Positions 1-6,900 of a stretch of DNA of 14,959 nt are shown here, piece by piece (position 1 is the first letter of the stretch; every line of letters begins with the position of its first letter). The stretch is taken from positions 1 to 14,959 of the forward strand of contig JAQURI010000023.1 of NCBI GenBank assembly GCA_028715665.1, written 5' to 3'. This DNA is from Candidatus Ratteibacteria bacterium (GTDB lineage Bacteria; CAIJMQ01). The notes under the pieces are model-generated. The model was not told where the DNA came from. It searched no databases and saw only the letters and a program-made list of their open reading frames with translations. The position numbers were made by a program, and so were the translations under genes.

Positions 1-127
1 CGGAGACAACATAACGATGGATGTGAAGCTGATATCTCCGATAGCGATGGAGAAGGGGCTTAGATTCGCGATAAGGGAAGGCGGACACACTGTCGGTGCC
101 GGCGTCGTTAGTGAAATAGTCAAATAA
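1..127 (+). CDS. tuf: Elongation factor Tu, C-terminal end (5' truncated by window)
   Basis: This is the last 41 codons of EF-Tu, the GTPase that delivers aminoacyl-tRNA to the ribosome in the cytoplasm. The reading frame begins at base 2 and ends in TAA at 125-127. The translated tail contains [19 protein letters not shown] followed by [13 protein letters not shown], the classic end of beta-barrel domain 3, which contacts the tRNA acceptor/T stem. The GTPase domain lies outside the window. It is followed after 39 nt by rpmG, a common arrangement (tuf-rpmG-trnW-secE-nusG). Identification is firm because this C-terminal motif is nearly invariant. Whether another tuf copy follows fusA cannot be seen. 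Confidence 0.95.
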   Translation, partial: GDNITMDVKLISPIAMEKGLRFAIREGGHTVGAGVVSEIVK

Positions 128-166
128 AGAATGAATAATTAGATTTTCTGCTAAAGCGAGGATTAC

Positions 167-316
167 TTGAGAGAATTTATTACTTTAGTTTGCGAGGTTT
201 GCAAGAACAGGAATTATGCTACTAGCAAAAGTAAAGAACAACGCGAAAACAAATTAAATTTGAAGAAATTTTGCAAGTTTTGCGGAAAACACACTTCGCA
301 CAAGGAAACGAAATAA
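167..316 (+). CDS. rpmG: Ribosomal protein L33 (bL33), 49 aa, TTG start
   Basis: This small basic protein of the 50S subunit lies near the E site. The 49-codon frame reads MREFITLVCEVCKN at the N-terminus and KFCGKHTSHKETK at the C-terminus, matching the family length of about 49-55 residues. It keeps the four-cysteine zinc-ribbon form (CxxC at residues 9 and 12, CxxC at 36 and 39), so this is the zinc-binding C+ type rather than the cysteine-free paralogue. No ATG is available. The start is TTG at 167, chosen because a GAGG Shine-Dalgarno at 158-161 lies 5 nt upstream and because the family begins MR(E/D). It sits between tuf and tRNA-Trp, as in many bacteria. Confidence 0.93.
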   Translation: MREFITLVCEVCKNRNYATSKSKEQRENKLNLKKFCKFCGKHTSHKETK

Positions 317-320
317 AACT

Positions 321-389
321 GATTCGGATTGCGGATTGATGATTGCGGAATAAAAAAATCCGAAATCCGAGATTTGAAATCCGAAATCG
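321..389 (+). repeat. Degenerate ATTCGGATT / AATCCGAAAT inverted and tandem repeat
   Basis: The rpmG-tRNA spacer is built from variants of two complementary words. The left half has GATTCGGATT, GCGGATTGAT and GATTGCGGAA. The right half has ATCCGAAATCCGAGATTTG and AAATCCGAAATC. The halves are separated by an A-run at 352-358 and can fold back on each other imperfectly. An antisense 62-codon open frame across it is low-complexity and has no protein character. It resembles short degenerate intergenic repeats seen in genomes of uncultured bacteria (recollection, not a search). It could also act as a processing or termination hairpin after rpmG. Confidence 0.55.
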
Positions 390-395
390 AAAAAT

Positions 396-469
396 AGGTG
401 AGTAGCTCAATTGGCTAGAGCATCGGATTCCAAATCCGACGGTTGCGGGTTCAACTCCTGCCTCACCTG
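396..469 (+). tRNA. trnW: tRNA-Trp, anticodon CCA
   Basis: A complete cloverleaf can be drawn. The acceptor stem is AGGTGAG (396-402) with CTCACCT (462-468), seven perfect pairs. The D stem is GCTC/GAGC. The anticodon stem is TCGGA (423-427) with TCCGA (435-439), enclosing the loop TTCCAAA with anticodon CCA at 430-432. The T stem is GCGGG (445-449) with CCTGC (457-461) around TTCAACT. The discriminator is G469, as expected for bacterial tRNA-Trp. The 3' CCA is not encoded (CCG follows), so it must be added enzymatically. Placement just before secE-nusG is a known conserved context. Confidence 0.97.
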
Positions 470-480
470 CCGGTACTGTT

Positions 481-601
481 GATTACACAGATTTTTAATG
501 ATGATTACACTCCTGTCCGCCCCGATGTTACATCGGGGCAGGCGGGGATTAAAGATTTAGTTTATCTGTGTAATCTTGTATTTTTTAATCCGTGTAATCA
601 G
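481..601 (+). repeat. Nested inverted-repeat element between tRNA-Trp and secE
   Basis: A perfect 12-bp inverted repeat, GATTACACAGAT (481-492) and ATCTGTGTAATC (564-575), encloses a central GC-rich hairpin, GCCCCGATG (519-527) / loop TTA / CATCGGGGC (531-539). A second partial copy of the outer word occurs as GATTACAC (503-510), with a further inverted copy CCGTGTAATCAG (590-601). The element is much more GC-rich in its core than the flanks. It looks like a non-autonomous palindromic repeat that has been duplicated or nested in the spacer. No ORF is present. As RNA, the 9-bp hairpin could also stabilise or terminate the tRNA transcript, although no T-run follows it. Confidence 0.65.
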
Positions 602-625
602 AGTGTGTGAGCGGAGCGAACAATT

Positions 626-811
626 ATGTGGGATAGATTTAAAAGATATATTCAGGATGTAAGAAAAGAACTGAAAAAAGTTTCTTGGAGTGATAAAAAG
701 ATAGTTTGGAATTCTACTATTTTGGTCCTGATATTGTCAGGTATTTCCGCTGTCTACATAGGGTTGGTAGATATATTGTTTTCCACCATACTTAGTAAGA
801 TTCTAAAATAA
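626..811 (+). CDS. secE: Preprotein translocase subunit SecE (61 aa, single membrane segment)
   Basis: This is the small essential subunit of the SecYEG translocon in the inner membrane, clamping the two halves of SecY. The 61 residues have the short single-helix form typical of most bacteria (E. coli has three helices). Residues 1-30 are basic and amphipathic, with the diagnostic RKELKKVSW segment at about 13-21, where W is usually followed by P but is followed here by S. Residues about 31-55 form one hydrophobic membrane span. The ATG at 626 follows GGAG at 613-616 with a 9-nt gap. The nusG start lies 26 nt after the stop, so the two are almost certainly co-transcribed. Confidence 0.95.
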   Translation: MWDRFKRYIQDVRKELKKVSWSDKKIVWNSTILVLILSGISAVYIGLVDILFSTILSKILK

Positions 812-837
812 AACGAGTAGCATAACAATTGCTGAAA

Positions 838-1365
838 ATGAAAAGATGGTATATAATCCACACTTTTTCCGGCCAGGAAAATAAAGTCGCAGACCGCATA
901 AGGAGTACATTGGAACTTAAAGGTTTGACAGACAGTATCGGTGAAATATTTGTTCCCACCGAAGATGTAATGGAAGTAAAAGACGGTTCTAAGAAAGTAA
1001 TGACGAGAACATTTTTTCCCGGATATATTCTGATAAATATGGAGTATAGCCCCAAGTTATGGCATATTCTCAGGACAACCAACGGAGTGACAGGTTTTAT
1101 TTCTTCGGGAGACGAGCCTATCCCCATATCGGACAAAGAAGTCGAAAAGATCCGCGGTGAAATGGAGAAAAGAAAAGCCAAACCTCAACCAAAAGTTGTT
1201 TTTGAAGAAGGTGAAAACGTGAAAATAGTCGAAGGCGCTTTTGCCAATTTTACGGGTTATATAGAAAGGATTGAATCCGATAAGGGCAGAGCTATTGTTA
1301 TGGTTTCTATCTTTGGAAGGGCTACGCCGGTAGAATTGGAATATTGGCAGTTGGAGAGAGTGTAG
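838..1365 (+). CDS. nusG: Transcription termination/antitermination factor NusG
   Basis: This factor binds the RNA polymerase clamp, suppresses or promotes pausing, and links polymerase to Rho or the ribosome. The protein is about 175 aa, the usual size. The NGN domain (about residues 1-110) begins KRWYIIHTFSGQENK and includes the TRTFFPGYILINM core. A linker leads to the KOW domain (about 120-175), with EEGENVKIVEGAFANFTGY and the ending ELEYWQLERV. I place the start at ATG 838 because homologues begin just before the WY(I/V)IH motif. An in-frame TTG at 829 would add three residues and has a weak GAG 8 nt upstream, so it cannot be excluded. It follows secE by 26 nt. Confidence 0.95.
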   Translation: MKRWYIIHTFSGQENKVADRIRSTLELKGLTDSIGEIFVPTEDVMEVKDGSKKVMTRTFFPGYILINMEYSPKLWHILRTTNGVTGFISSGDEPIPISDKEVEKIRGEMEKRKAKPQPKVVFEEGENVKIVEGAFANFTGYIERIESDKGRAIVMVSIFGRATPVELEYWQLERV

Positions 1366-1389
1366 TTAACAATTTAAAATGCCCGTAGG

Positions 1390-1454
1390 AATTGCAAGGC
1401 AATTTCAGGGACTGGGTTCTGGAAATTCCCTGAATTTCTCAGGGTAATTTTTCC
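1390..1454 (+). promoter_or_regulatory. rplK leader with alternative, mutually exclusive hairpins
   Basis: The nusG-rplK spacer contains three complementary segments. AATTGC/GCAATT (1390-1395 with 1399-1404) forms a small hairpin. TTCAGGGA (1404-1411) can pair with TCCCTGAA (1427-1434). The same middle segment CCCTGA (1428-1433) can instead pair with TCAGGG (1439-1444), a hairpin with a 5-nt loop that extends by AAATT/AATTT and is followed by a T-rich stretch (1448-1452). Such competing folds are the layout of an attenuator or of a translational switch. Control of rplK-rplA by L1 binding in the leader is known in other bacteria, but I cannot match an L1 site here. Function is inferred. Confidence 0.45.
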
Positions 1455-1467
1455 GAGCAAAGCGAGG
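1453..1467 (+). promoter_or_regulatory. Mini-hairpin containing the rplK Shine-Dalgarno
   Basis: CCGAGCAAAGCGAGG can pair C-C with G-G and G-C with C-G around an AAA loop, with tandem G-A mismatches in between. Its last bases, with the next G, form GAGGG (1464-1468), 5 nt before the rplK ATG. A near copy precedes rpsG (12288-12302). Looser relatives precede rpmG (150-161) and secE (609-621). Confidence 0.5.
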
Positions 1468-1473
1468 GATATT

Positions 1474-1911
1474 ATGGCGAAGAAAATTACGACTAAAGTA
1501 AAATTACAAATTGCTGCTGGAGCTGCAAATCCGTCTCCTCCTGTTGGTCCTGCATTAGGACAACATGGAGTTAATATTATGCAATTTTGTCAACAGTTTA
1601 ATAAAGAAACCCAAGGGAAGGACGGACTTATAATCCCCGTTGAAATCACAATATATGAAGACAGGACTTTTACTTTTATTACAAAATCGCCTCCTGCGGC
1701 AGTTTTGCTTAAAAAAGCGGTTGGAATAGCTAAAGCTTCATCTGAACCTAATAAAAATAAAGTCGGTAAAGTTACCAGAAAACAATTGGAAGAAATAGCA
1801 AAGATGAAAATGAAGGATTTAAATGCTTCGGATGTTTCCAGGGCAGTAAAAATAATAGAAGGCACCGCTAAAAGCATGGGAATAGAAGTGGAGGGCGGAA
1901 GTTCTTCTTGA
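1474..1911 (+). CDS. rplK: Ribosomal protein L11 (uL11)
   Basis: L11 binds the GTPase-associated centre of 23S rRNA and forms the base of the stalk contacted by EF-G, EF-Tu and RelA. The 145 residues fit the usual 140-145. The N-terminal domain has the proline-rich [17 protein letters not shown] motif (about residues 20-36), the thiostrepton-binding helix region. The C-terminal rRNA-binding domain has [19 protein letters not shown] and the [16 protein letters not shown] ending. The start ATG 1474 follows GAGGG with 5 nt spacing. The C-terminus ends in a Ser-rich EGGSSS, with stop TGA. The rplA start lies 111 nt downstream, and that spacer contains a likely promoter. Confidence 0.97.
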   Translation: MAKKITTKVKLQIAAGAANPSPPVGPALGQHGVNIMQFCQQFNKETQGKDGLIIPVEITIYEDRTFTFITKSPPAAVLLKKAVGIAKASSEPNKNKVGKVTRKQLEEIAKMKMKDLNASDVSRAVKIIEGTAKSMGIEVEGGSSS

Positions 1912-1936
1912 GGTAAACTAAAATAGAAATAAAAAG

Positions 1937-1966
1937 TTGGAAAAATTTTCATAAAATGTATATAAT
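1937..1966 (+). promoter_or_regulatory. Predicted sigma70-type promoter between rplK and rplA
   Basis: TTGGAA (1937-1942) and a perfect TATAAT (1961-1966) are separated by 18 nt in an AT-rich spacer. Transcription would start near 1973 and give a leader of about 50 nt before rplA. The -35 box matches four of six consensus positions. This would allow L1-L10-L12-polymerase transcription independent of rplK. Predicted from sequence only. Confidence 0.5.
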
Positions 1967-1976
1967 TGCGCTTTTG

Positions 1977-2002
1977 AATTAGCGGGTGAGGAAAATCTAA
2001 TT
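1977..2002 (+). promoter_or_regulatory. Small stem-loop in the rplA leader
   Basis: AATTAG (1977-1982) pairs with CTAATT (1997-2002) around a loop containing GGGTGAGGAAAA. The only strong purine-rich Shine-Dalgarno-like sequence before rplA, GTGAGG, is in this loop, 32 nt from the ATG and too far to serve it directly. The feature may be a protein-binding leader (for example L1 autoregulation), but this is speculative. Confidence 0.3.
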
Positions 2003-2022
2003 AATATAAGCAGAAAAGTTCT

Positions 2023-2724
2023 ATGAAGAAGAGAAGTAAAAGATATAAACAGGCGAATCAAAAGATTGAAGCGGGTAAATTGTATTCTCTCGACGAGGCT
2101 ATTGGAATCATAAAAGAAACGCCAAAAGCTAAATTTGATGAAACCGTCAATTTGGTCATCAATTTGGGAATCGACGCGAGCAATCAGAATATGCAAGTGA
2201 GGGGAGCCGCAACATTGCCGAAGGGTATAGGCAAAAAAATTATAATTTTGGCTATTGCCGAAGGCAAAGAAGCAAGTGATGCAAAAAAAGAAGGAGCAGA
2301 TTTCGTAGGGGGAGATGAATTAATAGACAAGATACAAAAAGGTTGGATGGATTTCGATTCCATTGTTACTACTCCCGATATGATGAAAAAACTGGCTAAG
2401 GCAGGAAAAGTTTTGGGTCCCAGAGGTTTAATGCCTTCTCCGAAGACGGGGACGGTATCGAACAATTTGGGTAAAATCATTAAAGAGATGAAATTAGGCA
2501 GAGTGGAATTTCGCAATGACAAATTTGGAAATTTACATCTTGTTGTAGGTAAAAATTCCTCCTCTGCTTCCGATTTGAAGGAAAATACCATTACTTTGAT
2601 AAAGGCCGTATTGAAGGAAAAACCCCATAGTTCCAAAGGTTCTTACATAAATAAAGTTTATCTGTCCACTACGATGGGGCCGTCTATAAAAGTGGATACT
2701 AAAAAATTGGCGGATATTTTATAG
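2023..2724 (+). CDS. rplA: Ribosomal protein L1 (uL1)
   Basis: L1 forms the mobile stalk that helps move deacylated tRNA out of the E site. In many bacteria it also represses its own operon by binding the mRNA leader. The 233 residues fit the family (about 230-235). The N-terminus KKRSKRYKQANQKIEAGKLYSLDEA is typical. Domain 2, about residues 70-160, contains the signature AGKVLGPRGLMPSPKTGTVS (about 126-145), and the tail KVYLSTTMGPSIKVDTKKL returns to domain 1. ATG 2023 has no convincing Shine-Dalgarno within the normal distance, so expression may depend on leader structure. The rplJ ATG lies 12 nt after the TAG stop. Confidence 0.97.
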   Translation: MKKRSKRYKQANQKIEAGKLYSLDEAIGIIKETPKAKFDETVNLVINLGIDASNQNMQVRGAATLPKGIGKKIIILAIAEGKEASDAKKEGADFVGGDELIDKIQKGWMDFDSIVTTPDMMKKLAKAGKVLGPRGLMPSPKTGTVSNNLGKIIKEMKLGRVEFRNDKFGNLHLVVGKNSSSASDLKENTITLIKAVLKEKPHSSKGSYINKVYLSTTMGPSIKVDTKKLADIL

Positions 2725-2736
2725 AGTTAAAATTCC

Positions 2737-3357
2737 ATGGACAAAAAAGCAAAACAAGAAAGTTTGGATTTTTTGGTTGATAGATTGAGCAACTTAAAAT
2801 CTATGGTGTTTACAAACTTCAAAGGATTAAGCGCTCAAGAAATGTCGAGTATTAAAAGATTGGCAAAAGAAGGGAACGGAGAATACAAAGTAGTGAAAAA
2901 TACAATAGCCTTAAAAGCTATGGCCAAAAGCGGCAGAGAAGAAGCAAACCAGTTCATTTCAGGTTCCTGCGCAATCGCGTTTTTACCGGAAGACCCAATA
3001 TCTCTTCTAAAAGTATTAGTGAATTTTTCTAAAGAGCATAAAGCGTTGATATTGAAGGGGGGGGTAATAGAAGGTGAAAGTGTAAGCGACGAAGGTCTAA
3101 AAAAGATAGCTATTTTGCCAAGTAGGCCCGAATTGTTAACCAAAGTTGTTTGCGACTTAAATGCGCCCGTGTCGCACTTGGTTAATTGTCTACATCAGAT
3201 GATTTTTAGTCTAGTAAGTGTGATAAACGCCGTTAGAAGTAAGTCATCAGGGGTAATTACCGCACCTTCGGTGCGGACTTCTAACGGGGTAAATTCAATT
3301 AAAAATAGCTCCGATGAACGTCGGAGCGTTCAAGATGGAGGGAACAAAGATGTCTAA
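2737..3357 (+). CDS. rplJ: Ribosomal protein L10 (uL10) with an unusual C-terminal extension
   Basis: L10 anchors L7/L12 dimers to L11 and 23S rRNA at the stalk base. Residues 1-130 are ordinary: a [19 protein letters not shown] start region, a [11 protein letters not shown] rRNA-binding strand and [11 protein letters not shown]. The helical L12-binding tail ends at about residue 168 (VSVINAVRS), where the family (about 165-180 aa) normally stops. The frame then continues about 38 residues to 206. This extra part is Ser/Asn/Arg-rich and is encoded by palindromic DNA (3230-3287 and 3308-3327), so it is probably a disordered tail created by repeat insertion or stop loss. The start has no clear Shine-Dalgarno and is probably coupled to rplA. 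The stop overlaps the rplL start by 8 nt (ATGTCTAA). Confidence 0.93.
   Translation: MDKKAKQESLDFLVDRLSNLKSMVFTNFKGLSAQEMSSIKRLAKEGNGEYKVVKNTIALKAMAKSGREEANQFISGSCAIAFLPEDPISLLKVLVNFSKEHKALILKGGVIEGESVSDEGLKKIAILPSRPELLTKVVCDLNAPVSHLVNCLHQMIFSLVSVINAVRSKSSGVITAPSVRTSNGVNSIKNSSDERRSVQDGGNKDV
3230..3287 (+). repeat. Palindromic element inside the 3' end of rplJ
   Basis: A perfect 11-bp inverted repeat, CCGTTAGAAGT (3230-3240) and ACTTCTAACGG (3277-3287), encloses a 7-bp hairpin CCGCACC (3260-3266) / TTC / GGTGCGG (3270-3276). The two right arms are directly adjacent, so the fold would be one long stem with a 19-nt bulge on the left. It encodes residues about 165-184 of L10 in frame. It may regulate the L10:L12 ratio as an mRNA structure, or be an inserted palindromic element. 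Confidence 0.7.
3308..3327 (+). repeat. 7-bp hairpin just upstream of the rplL Shine-Dalgarno
   Basis: GCTCCGA (3308-3314) pairs perfectly with TCGGAGC (3321-3327) around TGAACG. It lies within the rplJ frame and ends 10 nt before the rplL ribosome binding site, so it could shape access to that site or protect an rplL transcript end. No T-run follows, so it is not an intrinsic terminator. Confidence 0.6.
3337..3342 (+). promoter_or_regulatory. Ribosome binding site that decides the rplL start
   Basis: GGAGGG lies 7 nt before ATG 3350. It rules out the longer in-frame starts at ATG 3314 (inside a hairpin) and ATG 3335 (which overlaps the site itself). Confidence 0.8.
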
Positions 3358-3805
3358 GAAGGAAGCAGATAAAGAACAACAGGCAAAACCCAAAGAACAA
3401 TCCAAGTCTACCGCGGTTAAATTAAGTAGAGAGGAAATAATAGAAGGGATTAAAAACCTGACGGTTGTCGAACTTTCCGAATTGGTAAAAAATTTGGAAA
3501 GCGAATTCGGAGTTTCTGCAATTCAAGCTGTTCCTCAAGTTGTTGCTTCGGCTGGGCCACAATCGGCACAACAGCAATCCTCTGGCGAAGAGAAAACGAC
3601 CTTCACTTTAATTCTTTCTTCTGCAGGAGATAAAAAAATCCAAGTAATAAAAGAAATAAGAAGCTTTACAAATCTTGGATTGAAGGAGGCCAAGGACTTG
3701 GTTGACGGCGCTCCAAAGACCATAAAGGAAAATGTTTCCAAGGAAGAAGCAGAAGAAATGAAGAAAAAGTTGGAAGCTGTTGGTGCAGTAGTAGAAATCA
3801 AATAA
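3350..3805 (+). CDS. rplL: Ribosomal protein L7/L12 (bL12) with a charged N-terminal extension
   Basis: L7/L12 is the multicopy stalk protein that recruits translational GTPases. From ATG 3350 it is 151 residues, longer than the usual 120-130. About 23 extra residues rich in Lys, Glu and Gln ([18 protein letters not shown]) precede the dimerisation/L10-binding domain, which starts near [20 protein letters not shown] Gln/Ala/Ser hinge (about 65-80) follows. The C-terminal factor-binding domain is canonical: [20 protein letters not shown], then [18 protein letters not shown] and the ending [13 protein letters not shown]. The start overlaps the rplJ stop, suggesting translational coupling, although a strong own Shine-Dalgarno would support the higher L12 output needed. 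The 123-nt spacer to rpoBC shows no convincing promoter or terminator. Confidence 0.95.
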   Translation: MSKKEADKEQQAKPKEQSKSTAVKLSREEIIEGIKNLTVVELSELVKNLESEFGVSAIQAVPQVVASAGPQSAQQQSSGEEKTTFTLILSSAGDKKIQVIKEIRSFTNLGLKEAKDLVDGAPKTIKENVSKEEAEEMKKKLEAVGAVVEIK

Positions 3806-3928
3806 TTATCGCATCCCTGCATGCTTTAGCGTATAGATTTATGGCATGTTTTCCTTTGTTTTTAATTGAAAGGGAAATTTGTGCAGTGTTGATTTTTTAA
3901 TCGAATAAAAAGGGAGGAAAAAGCGCGT

Positions 3929-6900
3929 ATGCTTACATATACCAATGTAAGAAATTTTAAAAAGATTCCTTCGGTGACGGAATTACCCAGTTTAGTCCAG
4001 ATACAAAATCAATCTTTTGATTCTTTCCTTCAACCGGATGTACCCATCCTTAAAAGAAAGAAAGAAGGGTTACAATCTCTTCTTAGCGAATTATCTCCTA
4101 TTGTTGCAAGTAACGGAAAATTTTCTCTTGAGTTTGAAAATTACACTATTGGCAGTCCTCGCTATAGTGTTTCGGAGTGTATGAGAAGAGGTATTACTTA
4201 TTCCGTTCCTCTGAAATTAAAATTAAGGCTTAGCGTTTATAAAAACCCCGTCCCAATATCCACTGGCCGCAAATCCGAAGAACATAATAAAGGGAAAAAG
4301 AAGTTAGAAGTGGAAAGCATTAGGGAAGAGGAGGTTTATCTTTGTGATTTTCCCATTATGACTTCCAGAGGAACTTTTATTATAAATGGCATAGAGAGAG
4401 TTATTACCTGCCAGTTGCACCGTTCTCCCGGAGCATTTTTTGAATCGGCCGGTCAAAAGAAGGGTAAAGAAATTTTTGTTGCCCGAATAGTTCCGGATAG
4501 AGGTACTTGGATGGAATTTGAGACCGATAATAACGATCTATTGTATGGAGTGATAGGTCCGCGCAGGAGAATGTTAGGTACGGTGATTTTTAGAGCGTTA
4601 GGATACCCCAAGGACGAGGACATAATCAAGCTTTTCTTTGAGACAGAGGAAATCAATTTAACCCAAAAAGGTTTTGATAAAAAGCTGATAGGACAAATAT
4701 TGGCGGAAGATGTGGTTGACGCAAAAACAGGACAGAGGATAGCCGAAAGTAAACAGGAAATTTCATTGTTGTTACTTAAGACCCTTTCTTCTTTCGGTAT
4801 GCATAAAATAAAAATTATAAAGGATAAGGACGCCAGCGGATTAATAATAAATACTCTAAAGAAAGACCGTACTCAAACTAAAGAGGAAGCCTTAACTCAG
4901 ATTTATTCCCGCATAAGATCTGGCACACCTTTCGAATCGGATACCGCCGAAATTTATTTGCGCGGTATTTTATTTGACAGGACGAGATTCGATTTAGGGA
5001 GAATAGGAAGACACAGATTAAATACGAGACTGACTTTAAATATACCGCTTTCGGAGAGAGTTCTTACTATTACTGACATAGTTGCCGTGGTAAAGGAATT
5101 GATTAATTTGCAGATGGGTAAGTCCGTTGTGGACGACATCGACCGTCTTGGTAATCGCAGAGTCAGAAGCATTGGGGAATTGATGGAAAATCAGTTGCGT
5201 CCCTCGTTCATAAAACTCACTCGCTCGATTCATGAGAGATTACTTATGGGCAAGACGGAAGAATTGATGCCCCATACTTTGATAAACCCGAGACTTATAA
5301 ATACCTCTCTGATGGAGTTTTTCACCTCCTCTCAACTTTCTCAATTTATGGACCAAACCAATCCATTGGCTGAATTGACTCATAGGCGAAGATTATCCGC
5401 TTTGGGCCCCGAAGGATTGACCAGAGAAAGGGCGGGTATAGAAGTGAGAGATGTTCACCCTACTCATTACGGTCGTATTTGCCCTATAGAGACTCCCGAA
5501 GGCCAAAATATAGGACTCATAACTTCATTGGCAACTTATGCGCGCATAAATGATTTAGGATTATTGGAAGCGCCGTACAGGAAAGTGGGAAACAAAAAAG
5601 TCACGGACAAAATTGATTATCTTACGGCAGATGAAGAAGATAAATTTATTATAGCACAGGCAAATGCTCAACTCGACGGCAAGGGATGTTTGGCGACAGA
5701 CATGGTTTTGGCGCGATATAAAGGCGACTATCATTTTGTGCCAAGCGCAGACGTCAACTATATGGATATAGACCCTATCCAAACAGTTTCTATATCTGCT
5801 GCTTTGGTGCCTTTCTTGGAGCATGATGATTCCAACAGGGCTTTGATGGGTTCCAACATGCAGAGGCAGGCGGTTCCTCTTATTAATCCCGAGCCCCCCT
5901 TAGTTCAAACAGGAATGGAACGGATAGTGGCGAGAGATTCCGGTTCTACCGTTTTGGCGAAAAGAGACGGTGTTGTAGATAGTGTTTCGGGAGAAAGCAT
6001 AATAGTGAGAATAAGTTCTTCTTCTCAGGGCAAAGAATCGCTTTTGGATGAACTCGATTATTATCCTTTGAAGAATTTTATAAGGTCGAATCAATCTACC
6101 TGTGTTCATCAAAGGCCCGTAGTCAAATCAGGGCAAAAGATCAAAAAAGGAGATATTTTAGCCGACGGTCCTGCTATAAAAAATGGAAAGTTAGCTTTGG
6201 GCAGAAATGCTTTGGTGGCTTTCATGCCTTGGGAAGGATACAATTTCGAGGATGCTATTTTAGTTTCGGAGAAAATAATTAAAGAAGATGTCTACACTTC
6301 TGTTCACATAGAAGAATTTGAAGTAGAGTGCAGAGAGACGAAATTAGGCAAAGAAGAAATCACTCAGGATATACCCAATGTTTCCGAAGATGCTTTGAAG
6401 AATTTAGACAGTGACGGAGTGATAAGAGTAGGTGCTTATGTAAAAGCCGGAGATATTCTAGTAGGCAAGATTACGCCCAAAGGCGAGTCTGTACTTACTT
6501 CGGAAGAAAAGTTACTAAGAGCCATATTCGGAGAAAAAGCGGGCGACGTTCTTAACACTTCCATGAAAGTCCCACCCGGAACAGAAGGTGTGGTAATAGA
6601 TACTAAAATCTTTTCCAGGGAAGAGGAAGACAAAAAACGATTAAAGGATAGTTCTTCGGAAGTGCAATCGATTAAAAGAAAAAAGGATGCTCTTTTGGAA
6701 GTTTTGGAAGGAACAACTTTAAATAGAATCAGGGAAATTTTAAAGGGTAAGAAATGTAAGCAAACAATTAAAATTAAATCTGTTCGTAAGCCGGACTCTT
6801 CAAAGGATACCGGAGTAATACAAATAAAAACGGGGGAAGTATTGTCGGAGAATATATTGAACCGTCTCGACTTTAAAACATTGAAGAGTATAAAAGTAAA

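Noticed and set aside
321..601. CRISPR array in the repeat-rich spacers
   Set aside because: Copies are degenerate, very short and not separated by unique spacers of even length.
485..625. Promoter before secE
   Set aside because: TTGATT and TGTAAT-like words come from the inverted repeats and are not at compatible spacing.
829..837. TTG at 829 as the nusG start
   Set aside because: It adds only M-L-K before the conserved MKRWY; only a weak GAG is upstream. ATG 838 fits the family better, though the TTG is not impossible.
3314..3349. Longer rplL starts at ATG 3314 and ATG 3335
   Set aside because: The first lies in a hairpin and the second overlaps the GGAGGG site. ATG 3350 has ideal spacing.
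3806..3928. Promoter or attenuator before rpoBC
   Set aside because: Only weak matches: a 5-bp CATGC/GCATG fold followed by T-rich sequence and no paired -35/-10 boxes. Not strong enough to annotate.
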